A stretch of DNA of 64,000 nt from Paralichthys olivaceus. Lineage: Eukaryota; Chordata; Actinopteri; Pleuronectiformes; Paralichthyidae. The notes beneath the pieces are model-generated. The model did not search any database. It had not been told where the DNA came from and saw only the letters and a list, made by a program, of their open reading frames with translations. Positions 42,701 through 55,144 of the stretch are shown here, in pieces (the first letter of the stretch is position 1; every line of letters starts with the position of its first letter). The stretch covers positions 13,980,001 to 14,044,000 of the forward strand of contig NC_091100.1 of assembly GCF_024713975.1 (NCBI RefSeq), read 5' to 3'. Position numbers and translations under genes: made by a program.

Positions 42701-45700
42701 TTTACGTAGATAGATAGATAGATACATAGATAGATGGTGGTATTTATGCTGATTTATTGTTATTTTATCTAAATCTGGCATTTAGAAACAAACACAATGT
42801 CTTGATAATACATTAACTCCTCTCTTCTCCTGTCTCTGATTCACCACAGCGGCCAAACAGTGCAAAGCTGAAGAATTCCGTTGTGCCAATGGCCAGTGTA
42901 TATCCAGCACCTTTGTCTGTGACAGCGACATCGACTGCTCAGACGGCTCAGATGAGGCCTCCTGCCCTAAGCCCTCCTGCAGCTCTCGCACCTTCCAGTG
43001 CAACAACTCGGTGTGCGTGCCGGCCATGTGGCGTTGTGATGGAGACAAGGACTGTGCGGACGGGTCTGACGAGTGGCCAGAGAACTGTGCAGATAAGAAG
43101 CCGGACAAGCCGGCGAAGCGCTGCGGCCTCCACGAGTTTGAGTGCGCAGATGGGGAGTGTATCCACAGCAGCTGGAGGTGTGACGGAGGCCTGGAATGCA
43201 TCGATCATTCGGATGAGGCCAACTGCAGTAAGTTGGCTTCCTTGCCTTCCATCATCGTCTCTTTGCTTAGTAGCCCATCCATGCTTTAACATACATACTA
43301 TCATAACATCTGTCAAGAAGATCCTCATTTCATATTAGCCATGATTTTGCCTCTCACTCTCTCTCTGTCTCTTTTTCTCTCTGTCACCCATTTGTCCTCT
43401 TTTTCTAGGTCGTCCCACTTGTCGTCCCGATGAGTTCCAGTGTAACGACGGCACCTGTATCCACGGCATCCGGCAGTGTGACAAAGTGCCCGACTGCAGG
43501 GACCTCAGCGATGAGATTGGCTGCCACATAGGTGACTCTCACAGAAATCCGGCTGATTTTCATCTTAAAGGTCTTAAAGGTTAAATTCACACCCGCCTCT
43601 CTTTCTATCCACAGAAAATCCATGCGAAGGCCCGACCCAGTTTAAATGCAGCAGCGGGGAGTGTATCGGCATGGAAAAGGTGTGTGACCAACAGAGAGAC
43701 TGCAGGGACTGGTCTGATGAACCTGTCAAAGAGTGTGGTAAGTGAAGCCTTATGTAATCATCCACCCAAAAAAGGCAAAAAACATCCGTTTATAGCATGT
43801 AGATTAGAGTTTGTACATTCCTCTGCTGCGCTGGGAAAAAAGTGAAACCACATCACAGTGTGGAAAATATATTTAAGACTAGTGAACCCAGCAGGATCAC
43901 TGGCCTAGATAGTTTGTGGTCAGTGTGAGTTACCATTAGGAAAACGGTTGTCATGAGTATCATTTGTATTCCCCGTGTGTCTGCGTCTCCACAGGCAACA
44001 ACGAGTGTTTGACAGGAAATGGCGGCTGCTCCCATCACTGCAATGATCTGAAGGTTGGCCACAACTGCTCGTGTCCACCTGGATACATCCTGAAGATGGA
44101 CAAGAAAAGCTGCGAAGGTGAGAGGAGGGAGTCGAGGACTGACAGAACTTTCAACTTTTGAAAGTCCATCTTATAAGCAGGCTGTAGTCACCTTTGGTTC
44201 CAGGACATGTAATTTAGGCAGTGGTGGAGGAAGTAACTCATTCTATTGTAATGTTTGTAAAAGTACAATTAAATAGACAAACATGTACTCAAGTAAAAGT
44301 AAAAGAATCATATTAACTTTTCTACCTGTGTAAAAGTACCTATTTCTAAATATAAATAAAGTAGTAAAAAACCTGTGTTTACTGCAGGTTCATTTGACCC
44401 AGGAGGGATTGCTGATTGTATCCATTCCCATTGCAGACAGAAGCCCGATGTTAAACAAAAAGGGGCTTAAATATATGTACTTTTTTACACCCTGCCAATA
44501 AATTTAGCAAACATTATTAGCAACATAGTCACATCAACTGCTGATGTAGCTGTAGCGCCCTTAGCCTCACTAGACGGCTGGCCACACCGTGCTCTGTGCC
44601 GCCTGAGTCGCTCGTCCTTCCTGGCTCGCCACCGAACCTCCACGGGTTCGGAACCGGATCAAGTCTTAATACGGCAATAAAAAAAAAACAATCGGAGTTT
44701 CTCTCAATGGTCTCACACGGTGAAACAGCTCCTCTTATTCAACATAACGCACAATAGTCGTTCCAATACTCGTCAGCTCACTCACTAAAAGGGCTCTCTC
44801 TTGTCAACGTCTCGGGTCAAAGGGCACTCGTACTCTTGACCATGACAATGCATAAAGCTGATGCGCCACCTTGTGGTGGGGCGTGGTAAAACTCTTAAAT
44901 TACATAAATAGGTTTAATACCCATGTGGGTTACATGACTATGGGTTTTCCTCCTGACTTTATGTATGTCCACCTGCAGACATTAACGAATGTGCCGAACC
45001 GGACACGTGCAGCCAGATCTGCATCAACCTGCCCGGCAGCTACAAGTGTGACTGCCAAGACGGCTATGAGATCGACCCTGCGACCAAGACATGCAAAGCT
45101 GAATCTGGTAAGGTTTGAAAGACAGCTTGTCTCTCCTCAAAATGTTCTCCTCTTTGGATTCATAGTCTTGTGTTAAAACTCTTTTCTTCTGTGTCCTCTA
45201 GGCACCGTACCTACGCTGTACTTCACCAACAGACACGAGGTGAGGAAGATGACGGTGGACCGCAGTGAGTACGTGAGTCTGATCCCACAGCTGAAACTTG
45301 CCGTGGCTCTGGACATGGATATGCCAAACAAGATAATCTTCTGGTCTGACCTGGCCCTGAAGAAAATCTACAGGTAAGAACACCTGAGGCCTTATTTCTT
45401 TTTAATTTTCCCCTCCGTCGTGTAATTAGACCTAGCAGTGCTAACTAAACGCGGAGACACTCGTATATACTGTAGCTGCAATTGTTGTTGGTGTTTCTGG
45501 CACATGCTCATTACACAAAACAACAGAGGGTATTAAGTAAGCTCTGACCTCGTTGTTTCCCAAACACTGTTTTAAACCTGCATCTCATTCCTGACAGCTC
45601 CAAGCTCGAGGTGGCCAGTAACTCCTCTTACCACACTGAAGTAATTGGCAGTGGAATTGAGGCCCCAGAAGGAATCGCAGTGGACTGGATCCATGGAAAC

Positions 45701-48700
45701 ATCTACTGGACCGACAACATATTGAAAACTATCTCTGTGGCAACGACTGACGGCAACAAGAGGAAGACGCTCATCACAGAAAACCTGGAAAAGCCAAGAG
45801 CCATCACCGTGGACCCGGTGAATAAGTAAGTGAAAGTTTGAAACAGGTTGTAGAACAGTAATCGTATATATCTCAACTTAGATGAATTGCTAAATGTTAA
45901 AAAAAAATTCTTCCCCTTAGTAAAATTTGTGTTGTGTTGTTTCCTCTTTAGTTTTATGTACTGGACAGACTGGGGTGAGGAAGCTAAAATAGAAAAGAGT
46001 GGATTGAATGGAGCAAATCGTGTTGCCTTGGTGACACAGAACATTGTGTGGCCCAATGGCCTCACCCTTGGTAAGCAGAAAACCAAGAATTTCCATCCAA
46101 ACCGTACGAAGATCACACCGCCTTGATAACTGATCAAATGTCTGTGTGTTTGACGCTCTCTCTGGACAGACATGGTTAACCAGCGACTGTACTGGGTGGA
46201 CTCCAAGATGCACACGCTCTCCAGCATCGACGTGAATGGAGGGACACGGCACAGTCTCATTTTCGACGTGGACAAGCTCTCCCACCCCCTGTCCCTCACT
46301 GTGTTTGAGGTTAGCAATGAAACAAATGTATCCACAGATGGAAATGTAGCCACTGAAGGTCAAAGGTGTCACGTCTGATACATTGAAGCACTTTATAGAT
46401 ACAAACACGGGAAAATGTCCACACTATTGGGTTTCAGACATTCTTTAGATTTTGCCTTTCACTTATGAGGAATCTAGCAGGGGATTGTCAAGGTCAGATA
46501 CGTTCACAACAAAAGGCAAATGTCCGGAACATTCAGGCGAGGGGTGGCATCTGGTTAGAGTATGTAGAAGGCAGGACATAACGTAGAAATTCCAGTGCGG
46601 AAATCAAATGACGAACATTTTAAAAGGGTGCTGGAAGCAGCTGATTCAGACATTTGCGTTCTCCCATTCACCTCCTCTGGATAATTTCAAGAGAAAGTCT
46701 GGAGTTCAGTGGATGTCTGAAAGCACAGTATTATGCAAATGTTTTCAAATGTATTTACCACACTAATTCAAACCAGTCACTCAGTAATCTAATTCATATG
46801 CAGGTGTCAGGCTGAAATGTTTATAGTTGGAAGCCAGAGCTTAATCTACTGTGGTTATTCTTCTCCAATAAGTCTTGATAATGAACTTTGTGTTTCAGTG
46901 CAAATGTACCAGAATTACTCAATTTGTATTTCTTTCCTTTTAAACAGGAGAAAGTGTTTTGGACGGACATGGGCAATGGCGCAGTTTTTAGCGCCAACCG
47001 TCTGACAGGGAAGGATATCACCGAGCTGGCAATTGACCTGGACCAACCAGAGGACATTGTACTCTACCACAACCTCAAGCAGCCCAACGGTACAGACACA
47101 TCCCTCCATCTCAAAGTTATAACAAACAACAGCCTCTTAAGGCCATGTAAAGTTTTTTAATGCTTATTGTTGCCATTCTTCTGTCGTGAAGGTACTAACT
47201 GGTGCAGAGAGAGCAACAGAATGAATGGAGGGTGTGAGTTTCTGTGTCTCCCTGCTCCTCTGATCAACCAGCACTCTCCGAAGTACACTTGTGCCTGTCC
47301 TGACCACATGACTCTGGGACCTGACATGAGGACATGTGTGGCAGGTGAAAATCCCCCTGTGCACGGCCCTGCATATGATCTGGAAATGAACAGAACCTCT
47401 ATAGTAACCCATTTACCTTTTTGTTTCTCAGCAGGATCTGTTGCCCCTCCTGTCAAAACCAGAAGTGACGCTCCGCTCACACCCAAAGTTCCCACCAAGC
47501 CGACTACACCCAGGCAGCCCATCCCTACCTCTACAACCACAACTACAACCAGTGCGACTGAAAAACTCACATCTACCTCATCCATCCAGCCTGTCGCCAC
47601 TGCTCAAGGTACAGAAACTAGTCCTGTCTGTGGCCAATGAAAGAATCAATGAAAGTGTTTGAATTAAGGTTCCACTGTATGTGATCCCTTACATAATAAA
47701 CTAGAACAGCACTCATTAAGCTGCACCCAATTTAATTGATCTCTTCCCTGAATGTGCCTGATTTATTTCCATCAAGGTTAATGAATTATCCCCTTAGAAA
47801 ATGTTGAAAAATGGAATGGGTTCTTTCTTGACCTACACAGCATCCTTCCTCCAAGCTTCATGGTAATCCATCCAGTAGCTGTGTGTAATCCTGATAAATA
47901 ACTAACAAAAACCTACTATGAATTGAGTTGTTAGAGGAAAACAACACATATTCACTTTCTTGCCAATAGTTCAATGCCAATCGCATGTCCCTAAATATTA
48001 AGCTATAGCTTAGCATAAAGACTGGAAATAAACACTGAAGTTCCACGGAGCAAATGGCTGCAAGCCGGAATCGAATCTGAGCCGCTGCAGAGGCCTGAAG
48101 CCTCGGTATGGGGCACCGGCTCTACCAAGTGAGCGATATAGTGCCCTGTGCACTTGAATTTTTTAAATAATGGGAGATGGCACTAAAACACACCCATGAT
48201 CAGCAATGAGACTAAGTACAACCTTTTAAACAATGCGCCTGACGCACTGACATTTTTTTTCCGGCATTACGCAAAAGTGGTTTTGGACACACCCTAAAAG
48301 CACCTTCGTCATTGCTATGGACCATGTGCATAGATTGTTGAAATAGAGCGTATAGTGTTTATTACCCACACAAACCAAATGTTGAAAAAGACGAGTTGTG
48401 CTGGGAGACACACTGTCCTTTGTGGTCTGGTACAATGACTTTCTTAAGTCTCCTTTGCTTGTTAAGCTAAGCTCATCTCTTACAGTATTTACCACAAAAA
48501 CACACAAGAGTGACACTGATCTTATCTAACTTTATTTGTATAAAGACAAGACGATTTATATAATGGAAAGATTGGATTCTTTGTTTTTCCAGGTAACAAA
48601 TTGGCAGCTGTGCCTGAAGAAGCCGATCCATCCCACCCTATTGCTCTGTACATCGTGCTGCCAATAAGTAAGTTCCACATTTCAGCCCTCTGTGTCAAAG

Positions 48701-49296
48701 ACTCTGAAGAGTCACACATACAGTCTGAGTGACCTGTAACCCTTCTCCTGCTCTGCAGTGGTCATGTCCCTGCTGGTCTTTGGAGCAGTGTTGTTATGGA
48801 GACACTGGCGTCTGAAGAACACCAACACCATCCACTTTGACAATCCAGTGTACCAGAAAACCACAGAGGACGAGTTGCACATCTGCAGGAACAGCTCCGA
48901 CGGCTACGTTTATCCTCAGGTATCTTCACTTCAATGCCACTTGAAATAGATAAATCAAAGGATGTAGTTTTATACTGTATATTTTGTTTTATTTCTTTAT
49001 TCAAGAGTAATGCTCTTGAGTCTAATGCTTTGACTCCAAACCCTCTGCTTATGCTCAAATAGCCCCTGCTTGTGCTTAAACTGTGCACTTGCACTCAGAT
49101 ATTTTGTTGCTTGGACAGATTCCCTGCGCTCCAGCTTCGGCTCGTCTACTCGCGCTTAATGCTTTCAAACTGAAGACCACTCTCTTGAATAAAGACAGGA
49201 AAAAAAACACCTAGTTTTACAGTTTTAATTATACAGTGTTTCTTTTTTTTTCTACAGAGACAAATGCTGAGCATGGAGGACATGGATGTTGCTTGA
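36712..49296 (+). CDS. ldlr: Low-density lipoprotein receptor
   Basis: Eighteen exons, as in human LDLR: 36712-36793, 41800-41925, 42432-42554, 42850-43227, 43409-43531, 43615-43737, 43995-44117, 44979-45107, 45202-45373, 45598-45825, 45952-46070, 46170-46309, 46948-47089, 47192-47344, 47432-47608, 48593-48667, 48759-48919, 49258-49296. Total 2613 nt, 870 residues (human 860). Order: signal peptide ([12 protein letters not shown], then a hydrophobic stretch); seven LDLR class A repeats, each with six Cys and a D-x-S-D-E-like motif (repeats 3-5 in one exon, as in human); EGF-A and EGF-B; a YWTD six-bladed propeller; EGF-C; a Thr/Ser/Pro-rich O-glycosylated stretch ([13 protein letters not shown]); transmembrane helix about 796-817; and a tail with the FDNPVY internalisation signal (833-836). 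It is the plasma-membrane receptor that takes up ApoB/ApoE lipoproteins through clathrin-coated pits. EGF-A keeps the His equivalent to human H306 (PCSK9 contact). Confidence 0.97.
38475..38540 (+). repeat. Fragment of a dispersed repeat (TTTATATAGCACCTTTCACG)
   Basis: The phrase TTTATATAGCACCTTTCACG and the following GACCCAAGCACGCTT belong to a motif common in fish repeats. A related phrase, ATTTATAAAGCACCTTTCAT, occurs at 56288-56309, and TTTATTTGTATAGCTCATAT at 38211-38230. Confidence 0.4.
39978..40872 (+). mobile_element. Non-autonomous hAT-type DNA transposon (MITE-like) with 8-bp target duplication
   Basis: The element occupies 39986-40864 (879 bp). It starts TAGGGTTGCAAA and ends TTTGCAACCCTA, a perfect 12-bp terminal inverted repeat. 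The flanking octamer GTGTTCAC is identical on both sides (39978-39985 and 40865-40872). An 8-bp duplication with TAGGG-type ends is characteristic of hAT elements. Subterminal DNA is rich in AATTCCCATAAATTCCC-like motifs, inverted between the two ends. There is no transposase frame, so it must have moved using an enzyme encoded elsewhere. The open frame at 40688-41050 crosses its right end and is spurious. Confidence 0.9.
44540..44935. repeat. CpG-rich foreign-looking insert in ldlr intron 7 (possible solo LTR or other transposon)
   Basis: About 0.4 kb of CpG-rich sequence lies in an otherwise AT-rich intron. It contains CCACGGGTTCGGAACCGG and a GCAATAAAAAAAAAAC stretch that could be a retroelement poly(A) signal. 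The 7-mer GCTGATG occurs near both ends (about 44537 and 44858) and may be a target duplication, but the ends do not form clean TG...CA or inverted repeats. The class and boundaries are uncertain. Confidence 0.4.
47432..47437 (+). other. ldlr: NAGNAG tandem acceptor at ldlr exon 15
   Basis: The intron ends TTTCTCAGCAG. Splicing after the first AG gives Ala-Gly at the junction. Splicing after the second (exon from 47435) gives Gly only. Both keep the frame, so isoforms differing by one Ala before the O-glycosylated domain are possible. Confidence 0.6.
47720..47905 (+). repeat. Dispersed repeat copy in ldlr intron 15
   Basis: The copy runs from TAAGCTGCACCCAATTTAAT to ATCCATCCAGTAGCTGTGTG and TAATCCTGATAAATAACTAA. 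It belongs to the same family as the copy at 31196-31490. Confidence 0.5.
48050..48150 (-). repeat. tRNA-derived SINE head, minus strand
   Basis: Read on the minus strand, the stretch has CGCTCACTTGGTAGAGC (A box) and, about 45 nt later, GATTCGATTCCGGC (B box), then TTGCAGCCATTTGCT. This is the layout of a tRNA-derived SINE head common in percomorph fish. The cloverleaf is imperfect and the SINE body is missing, so it is a relic and not a tRNA gene. Confidence 0.65.
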
Positions 49297-50720
49297 CCCA
49301 AAGATAAAGAAGACACTAGCTTTGTTTGAGGTGACGTTTTTCTTTTCCTGATGCAAACATGAAGCCATTTCTTCTCCTACTGCTGCCTACCAGCTGCCTC
49401 CTTCTCCTCCCCCAGTGACCTCATTTAGTGGCTTATGTTTCTGACCTCAGCACTGTGCCGTCCAAGTCGGATGAATGAACTTAAAAAAACAAAACAAAAA
49501 AATGTTTTATGGCAAAATAGAGTATAACCACCAGAAGCCATTTCGTCAGACCACTAAATGGTTTCAAAATGAAGGACTAATGCACGCTTTGAGAAGAAGA
49601 AGCATCGTGTTGCATGAGGTGTAGATGAACGCTCGCTTTACGGCAAACACATCACCTTAGTATGTTGCTCACCTAAATGCACATGGATCAAAATCTTTTT
49701 TCAATGAGTTTAACTTGAAAAACTTGACCTTTACTGTCCAAACACGCATGTGTGCCTTCCATCCACAATCTGGATGTACACACAGTAAATGCCTTACTCA
49801 CCCCACTTCCTCTCAAACCTGTTTCTGTGGTAGTTGATGTTTGAGTGCTTTAACCCCAGGCAGTGACGGCCTCCATTACAAACATATTGTGGCCTTCTCT
49901 TTTCCTGGATACAGCTTCGCACATTTAGTATCAGAGGCATTTTTCTACTATCACCTATTATAGTAACTTCACATCTGAATCAGTGCTTGTTTGTTGTCTT
50001 TCTCTGAGTGAAGCATCTGTACATGAAGAGTCACAGATGGTTTATTTTGTAAATGGAAAAGCTGCTGAGTTTTTTGAAGTCAACCAAAATGAAGTAAATG
50101 TTCTTTTTTTTCTTTTTTTAAATGAAGATAGTTAAAGTAAAAGAAATGATTGTACTGTAAGTGATGGCCTATCGTAACACTGTAAATAATGTCTGTAAAT
50201 ATTTGGTTTACTCTGGTGTTGCCTTTTTACGTTTGTAAATTTTAATCAAGAAATATTGTACATATGTGTAAGATTCTTTAATTTATTTATGGAATATGAG
50301 AGAAGGTTTTTTTTTTTGGTTGTTGTTGTCTGGCTGTAAATACATTACATACTATATATTAGCACCAGCCACAGTGACGTGATTTGGTTACATCTCAGCC
50401 AGATTAAACTTGTTTTAAATTATGCCTGCTCCGTCTCGTGTGCGCCACATCTTGTATGAGTCAGTGCTGTGGGGCAGTGACTATCGTTTGTAACTGTTAC
50501 AGAGAAACACTGAAGAAACTCTCTTTGTTCCTTAAATCTCATAATTTATTTTTGCTTCTGCCTTTCTGTTAAGATGCATTTTCATATATACAGTCTTCAA
50601 AGGATGATGTACAGTATAAGTACAAGTATATTCATGCACAACAGCCTGCACATCACTATTTTCATGTTTATTTGTGTTGGTCTTTTTTTAAATAAAAGAA
50701 AAATAGTTTCTCACGTTCAT
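49297..50720 (+). terminator. ldlr: ldlr 3' UTR and poly(A) signals
   Basis: A long AT-rich 3' UTR follows the stop. It contains ATTTA pentamers (for example TAATTTATTTATGG at about 50279). AATAAA occurs at 50691-50696 and again at 50853-50858. AU-rich elements in mammalian LDLR 3' UTRs control mRNA stability; the same here is inferred. Confidence 0.6.
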
Positions 50721-51109
50721 GTTTGGGGGTTTTATAATTTGGAAAGGTTTTTATCATGACTGAGATAAACTTGAACCTGTGGTGTGTTTTCATGCCACAC
50801 ACTGGCTTTAAGCAAGTTGTGAGTGTGTTGTGTTCACACTGGAAAATGACAAAATAAAGTGTTATGGTCAGTATGCAGATGAAAAATCTTTGTGGTGAAT
50901 AGCTCCAGTTTAACTGACACCTGGTGTTATTGTGTCTTATCATGTTAATACTAGAACTGCAGTCAGTAGAGCCCAGCCCTCTGACAAGTCCCCTTATATT
51001 AAAACAAGCTTGACTAAGGTTACTCAGCTACACAATAATGGCAGTTACAGGTGTCTTATATATATATATATCTTATACAGGTGGCCTATGAAACCAGAAT
51101 TAAATGTAC

Positions 51110-51350
51110 TAAATCCAGATTTTCACTAGCATCTGCATGAAATTACTCAGAGTCATCAATCATCTATACCAACCCCCTATCTATCTGATTTTTCCCTTCA
51201 GGAGTAACACAAAAGAGTTCATGAGAAATAAATGAAAAATTTGAGCTATCTCACAAAGTTAAAGAAAGTGAAAAAGAAATTCTTAGATCTTATTATTGAT
51301 ACAGATCCATTCCACCCAGTAGTTTTTGTGTAATCCTGGTAACAAACACA
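51110..51350 (+). repeat. Dispersed repeat copy
   Basis: The copy includes AAATCCAGATTTTCACTAGC, CATCTGCATGAAATTACTCA and the end CCCAGTAGTTTTTGTGTAAT then CCTGGTAACAAACA. It resembles the family copies at 31.2, 47.8 and 57.2 kb. Confidence 0.5.
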
Positions 51351-52420
51351 TGCAATGAAAACATCTTTGACAACCTCTCCTGTTTATTCTCAGACTGAGT
51401 ACAATCGATGTCCATGAAACCTGCTTATGTTTCTGTTGCCTGGAAACCATGTTGCTCTACCACAGCTGCATCTACATCACAATACGAACCTACACACAGA
51501 GTGGATGAGTGTTTAAACAAAGGAAGTTGAAGCGAATAAAGCTATGTTCTCTACCATTCCTTATGACATTCAGACATTATGATATATGGGTCAGTGTTGG
51601 CAGTAAATGATGGATGATGTGCATGCTAAATTAAGCGATTTATAGAGAAGTACCTAGAATGATTCTGCAAATCAAATTGGTACTGAAACGTGACGTGGTG
51701 CTTTTCCGTCTGAAAGTGGCTTTTAAATTTGAAAAAGATGTCTCAATTTTCTTTGTATCTGCATTTTATGTATATGCATTCATATTAAATTGAGGGTTAT
51801 CAATCCATGTTAGGTTGTGAGAGTAACGCTGTTTGGCCTGACAGACCCATAAAACAAACAACCAGCAAACATCTTCAGTAACCTAATAAACCCTCATCCA
51901 TAATTCACGTTCAATAATGGATCCTGTCTGTTAAAGGGAAGCCCCGGCAGAGCTGCGTCTGCTGCAGCGCACCAGAGCGCAGTGGGGCTGGATAAAGAGG
52001 AAGCAGAGGAAATGTCATTAATCAGCAAGATACAGACCTCCTAACAAAAAGGGAAGCCATCTGCTGGTCTGATAGGAAGGAAAGCTGCTGAGTCACTGAA
52101 ACCATTTGTTGAGTGATAATAGAAAAAAAAAACAACCATGCATGACACAGAGACCACCTTCAAAAAGCTCAACTCTGATATCTCAAAGTGAATGTGGAGG
52201 AGTTGCATTCGTGTCATTCACATATGTCGAAAAATCCAACTTGGGTGTGTATTGAGATCACTTATGAACTAGCAGCAATTCTTTAGAATAGTGCACAGAG
52301 AATACAAGCACCTTTCTTTTTATCTAGCAGCAGAGATATCTTCTAAGCTGTGATTTGCTTTACCACTTGCACCAAATGAAAGTTAACAGGAGGCACTGAT
52401 ACATCTGTGTGATCGTGCCA

Positions 52421-52600
52421 TTGAGGACATTTTGGCCAGTCCTCCCTTTTTAAGGGTAAAGACTTACTTTTTGTGTTAAGGTTAGATTTAGGTTCAGGTT
52501 AAGGTTAAACAGTTAGTTGTGATTGTTTACGTTAGGGTAAGGGGCTGGGGATGCATTATGCCAATTGTATTAAGCTAATGAATGTCCTCACTAAGACATC
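52421..52600 (+). repeat. Decayed interspersed repeat with TGAGGAC ... GTCCTCA ends
   Basis: The sequence begins TTGAGGACATTTTGGCCAGT. It continues with a GGTTAGATTTAGGTTCAGGT-type stretch and AAGGGGCTGGGGATGCATTA, and ends AATGTCCTCACTAAGA. This layout is a widespread vertebrate/fish repeat as I recall it. The inverted ends suggest a DNA element. Confidence 0.55.
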
Positions 52601-53379
52601 ATTTTGGTAAAGGCCTTCTTGGACTCGTACCACTTCTTGGTGGACCAACACTTTCACTCAGCATTGACCGCCGCATAGAAGTGTGTGTGTTTGTGTAAGA
52701 TCAGGAACTTCCTGTCGTGCACCGTCACCTTATTTGAACTGGAAACTGTGGCATGTTGCCTGTCAGGAACTGGGTTTCACATTCCAGTAAGGAAGACTCC
52801 ACACCCAACAGAGTCATCGTATCTGACGAAAGCAAAATGTCACCATTGGCTTTGTTAATTTACTTAACTTACCAATGTGTTTGACAAGAGGATAAAACTA
52901 TGATTTCCACTGCCAGTGGAGCAAGTTGGATATCGTATGTTGCCATCACTATAGCAGCATCATTGTTGAGACTTGGCTCTACTTAACATGTTAGCCTGGG
53001 TATCACTGTGTGGTAATATGCTTAGCCCATGAGGCAACAGTCAAATACACCTGAGGCTCAGGTGACAAGTGACACCTGCCTCCAGCTATGCTCTGTCAAC
53101 CACATCCTCTCCTCATCACTATTGACACAGCGTCGCCATCCTCTATTGGCCCGCTGGTACCCAAAGGGTGGAGCTGCATCTCACACCACCGACTCGTAAG
53201 CAAATGGGAGTGTCCTCGAAAAAATCGACAGCGGGAGAGGAGTGGAAGTGGAGGAGGGTGGATGGAAGATAGATGTTATGTCCTGATGATAAGGTAACAG
53301 CAACAGCCTGTTTGGTCTCTGCCTGACAACCAAGGGCCAAACAAGCTGAACCACTGCAGCGTCTCTGGAGGATGTACAA

Positions 53380-53470
53380 CTGATACATGCAGTGTGATAT
53401 ACATTTACTGCTAACTGGACTGCTGCCAAATGAAATTTGGTTGTGTATTGATGAACAGTGACAATAAAGA

Positions 53471-53549
<79 letters not shown>
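53380..53549 (+). repeat. LINE-like 3' tail fused to (ATCT)n microsatellite
   Basis: AAATGAAATTTGGTTGTGTA and GTGACAATAAAGA immediately precede about 20 copies of ATCT (53471-53549), followed by imperfect copies to about 53585. A 3' end of this shape with a simple-repeat tail is typical of non-LTR retrotransposon insertions in fish. The body upstream is not clearly recognisable. Confidence 0.6.
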
Positions 53550-54814
53550 AACCATCTGTCGATCTTTCTATCTATCTATATATCAAAATAAAAGCTTTTT
53601 ACTTTAATGAAATGGAGGAGGATGTAACGTATCAGTGGTAGGTGCTGAAAAGTCATGGGTATACTTAATCAATGCCAAAACTATCACTTACAGCCATTAT
53701 CAAAGCACCTCACCTCTCTTTCACTCTGAACCACCACGCTGAGCTCAACTCCTCTGACCCTGACAGTATGTTTTCTCTCTCAACAAGACAGCCCTTGAGT
53801 GGTGGATACATGACGAGGTCTCAATGGACTCAGAGATTGTTTACATTGGAGAAAAAAGCTCCTTGTGTAGTCTCAGACTGATCTGCATTGCCATGCTGAT
53901 GTTTAACACCCGAATATTTGTAGATACTAACTTTGACTGGAAAGGGAACAAATCCTGGCAAACTAGGATGTGGCCGAATTGTACAAGCTTCAATAAAAAA
54001 TGATGATCCTTCAGTAAGTTCTTACTACAGCTCACACCCTCTGCGAACACATGTCTAAGGTGTGGTATCTCATTTATAGCTCTGATATCTCATTAGAAAA
54101 ACAATGTCCTGATAAGGAGAACCAGCGCTGTGTGGACAAAAGGAGTGGGACACTGGAAAAGACCGATCTCTATCTGCCTCTCAGCAGCACACATTTACAC
54201 GCCTGTGTTATGACAGTATGTTTTTTCCGTCACTGCCTTCCTACACAGGGCAGATAAGAAGCAGACACAGAAATATGAATGGAAACTGGGATCTGGGACA
54301 TAACACGACACAGAGAGGCTTAAAGAGGGGGAGCCGGTAATACGTGGATATCTTGTAGAGCAAGGTTTATGGCTTAAGAGGTTCCTGAGGCATGTGACCA
54401 GCAAGTGTTTCTACAGCCCTCAGGCCAAAGGGCTGCAGGTCACATTGTCAGGTCACTACAGCAGAACCCAATGAAAAATAAAACCCCCTTTAAAAGCACA
54501 TGTAGGTCAACTTATATCCTACAGAGGTGCAGCTCAATTTATTAAACAATATAAACATCACAGAATACAAAAAAGATTATTTATACAGTGACATTTTCAG
54601 GCTCCTAAAGGTTCAATAATTGTTTTACTAATGCTGAATATACATTGTCTTTGTCATGCGAAAAGCCCCCAACAGGTCCATGAAGAAAAGGACTGTGTTC
54701 ATAGATTATAAAGGACATATTATATGAGTATCGTTTTGATATTTTGGGGAATTTTTTGGTCATATACATTCAGAATATGGATCAGAGGAAATAAATCAAT
54801 ATTAGTTTGATGTC

Positions 54815-55045
54815 TTGGTGTATATGTATATGATATATGTATATGTATATTATATACATATGTATAATATGTATATAAATATGTATGTATATATGTTTAT
54901 ATGTATATAGGCTATGTATATGTATGTTTATGTGTTTGCATATTAATATGTATATACGCTTTATGTATATGTGTATTTAAATGTATTTGACTATAAGTAT
55001 GTTTATATGTACAGTAAAGTATATATATATATGTGTGTTTATGCA
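54815..55045. repeat. TATG/TATA-rich low-complexity block
   Basis: Irregular TATATG, TATGTATA and TTTATATG repeats extend for about 230 bp and end some 100 bp before the CpG-rich ap1m2 promoter region. Confidence 0.85.
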
Positions 55046-55144
55046 CGTGTCATCTTTATGTACGTGTTCAAAGTTTAGTGGACCCGTCAGATAAATTCTG
55101 TGGAGTAAAAAGTACCCGGAAGTGTGGTAGAGCTTGAAAGGTTA

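Larger units (their letters stand above)
50860..55130. other. Intergenic DNA between ldlr and ap1m2, no gene seen
   Basis: The region holds only repeats and low-complexity DNA. These are a family copy at about 51110-51350, a decayed repeat at 52421-52600, a LINE-like tail with (ATCT)n at 53380-53549 and a TATG-rich block at 54815-55045. Open frames are short and unrecognised. Confidence 0.6.

Noticed and set aside
48060-48140. Functional tRNA gene on the minus strand
   Set aside because: A and B boxes are present, but the arms do not pair well and the sequence continues as a known SINE-type head.
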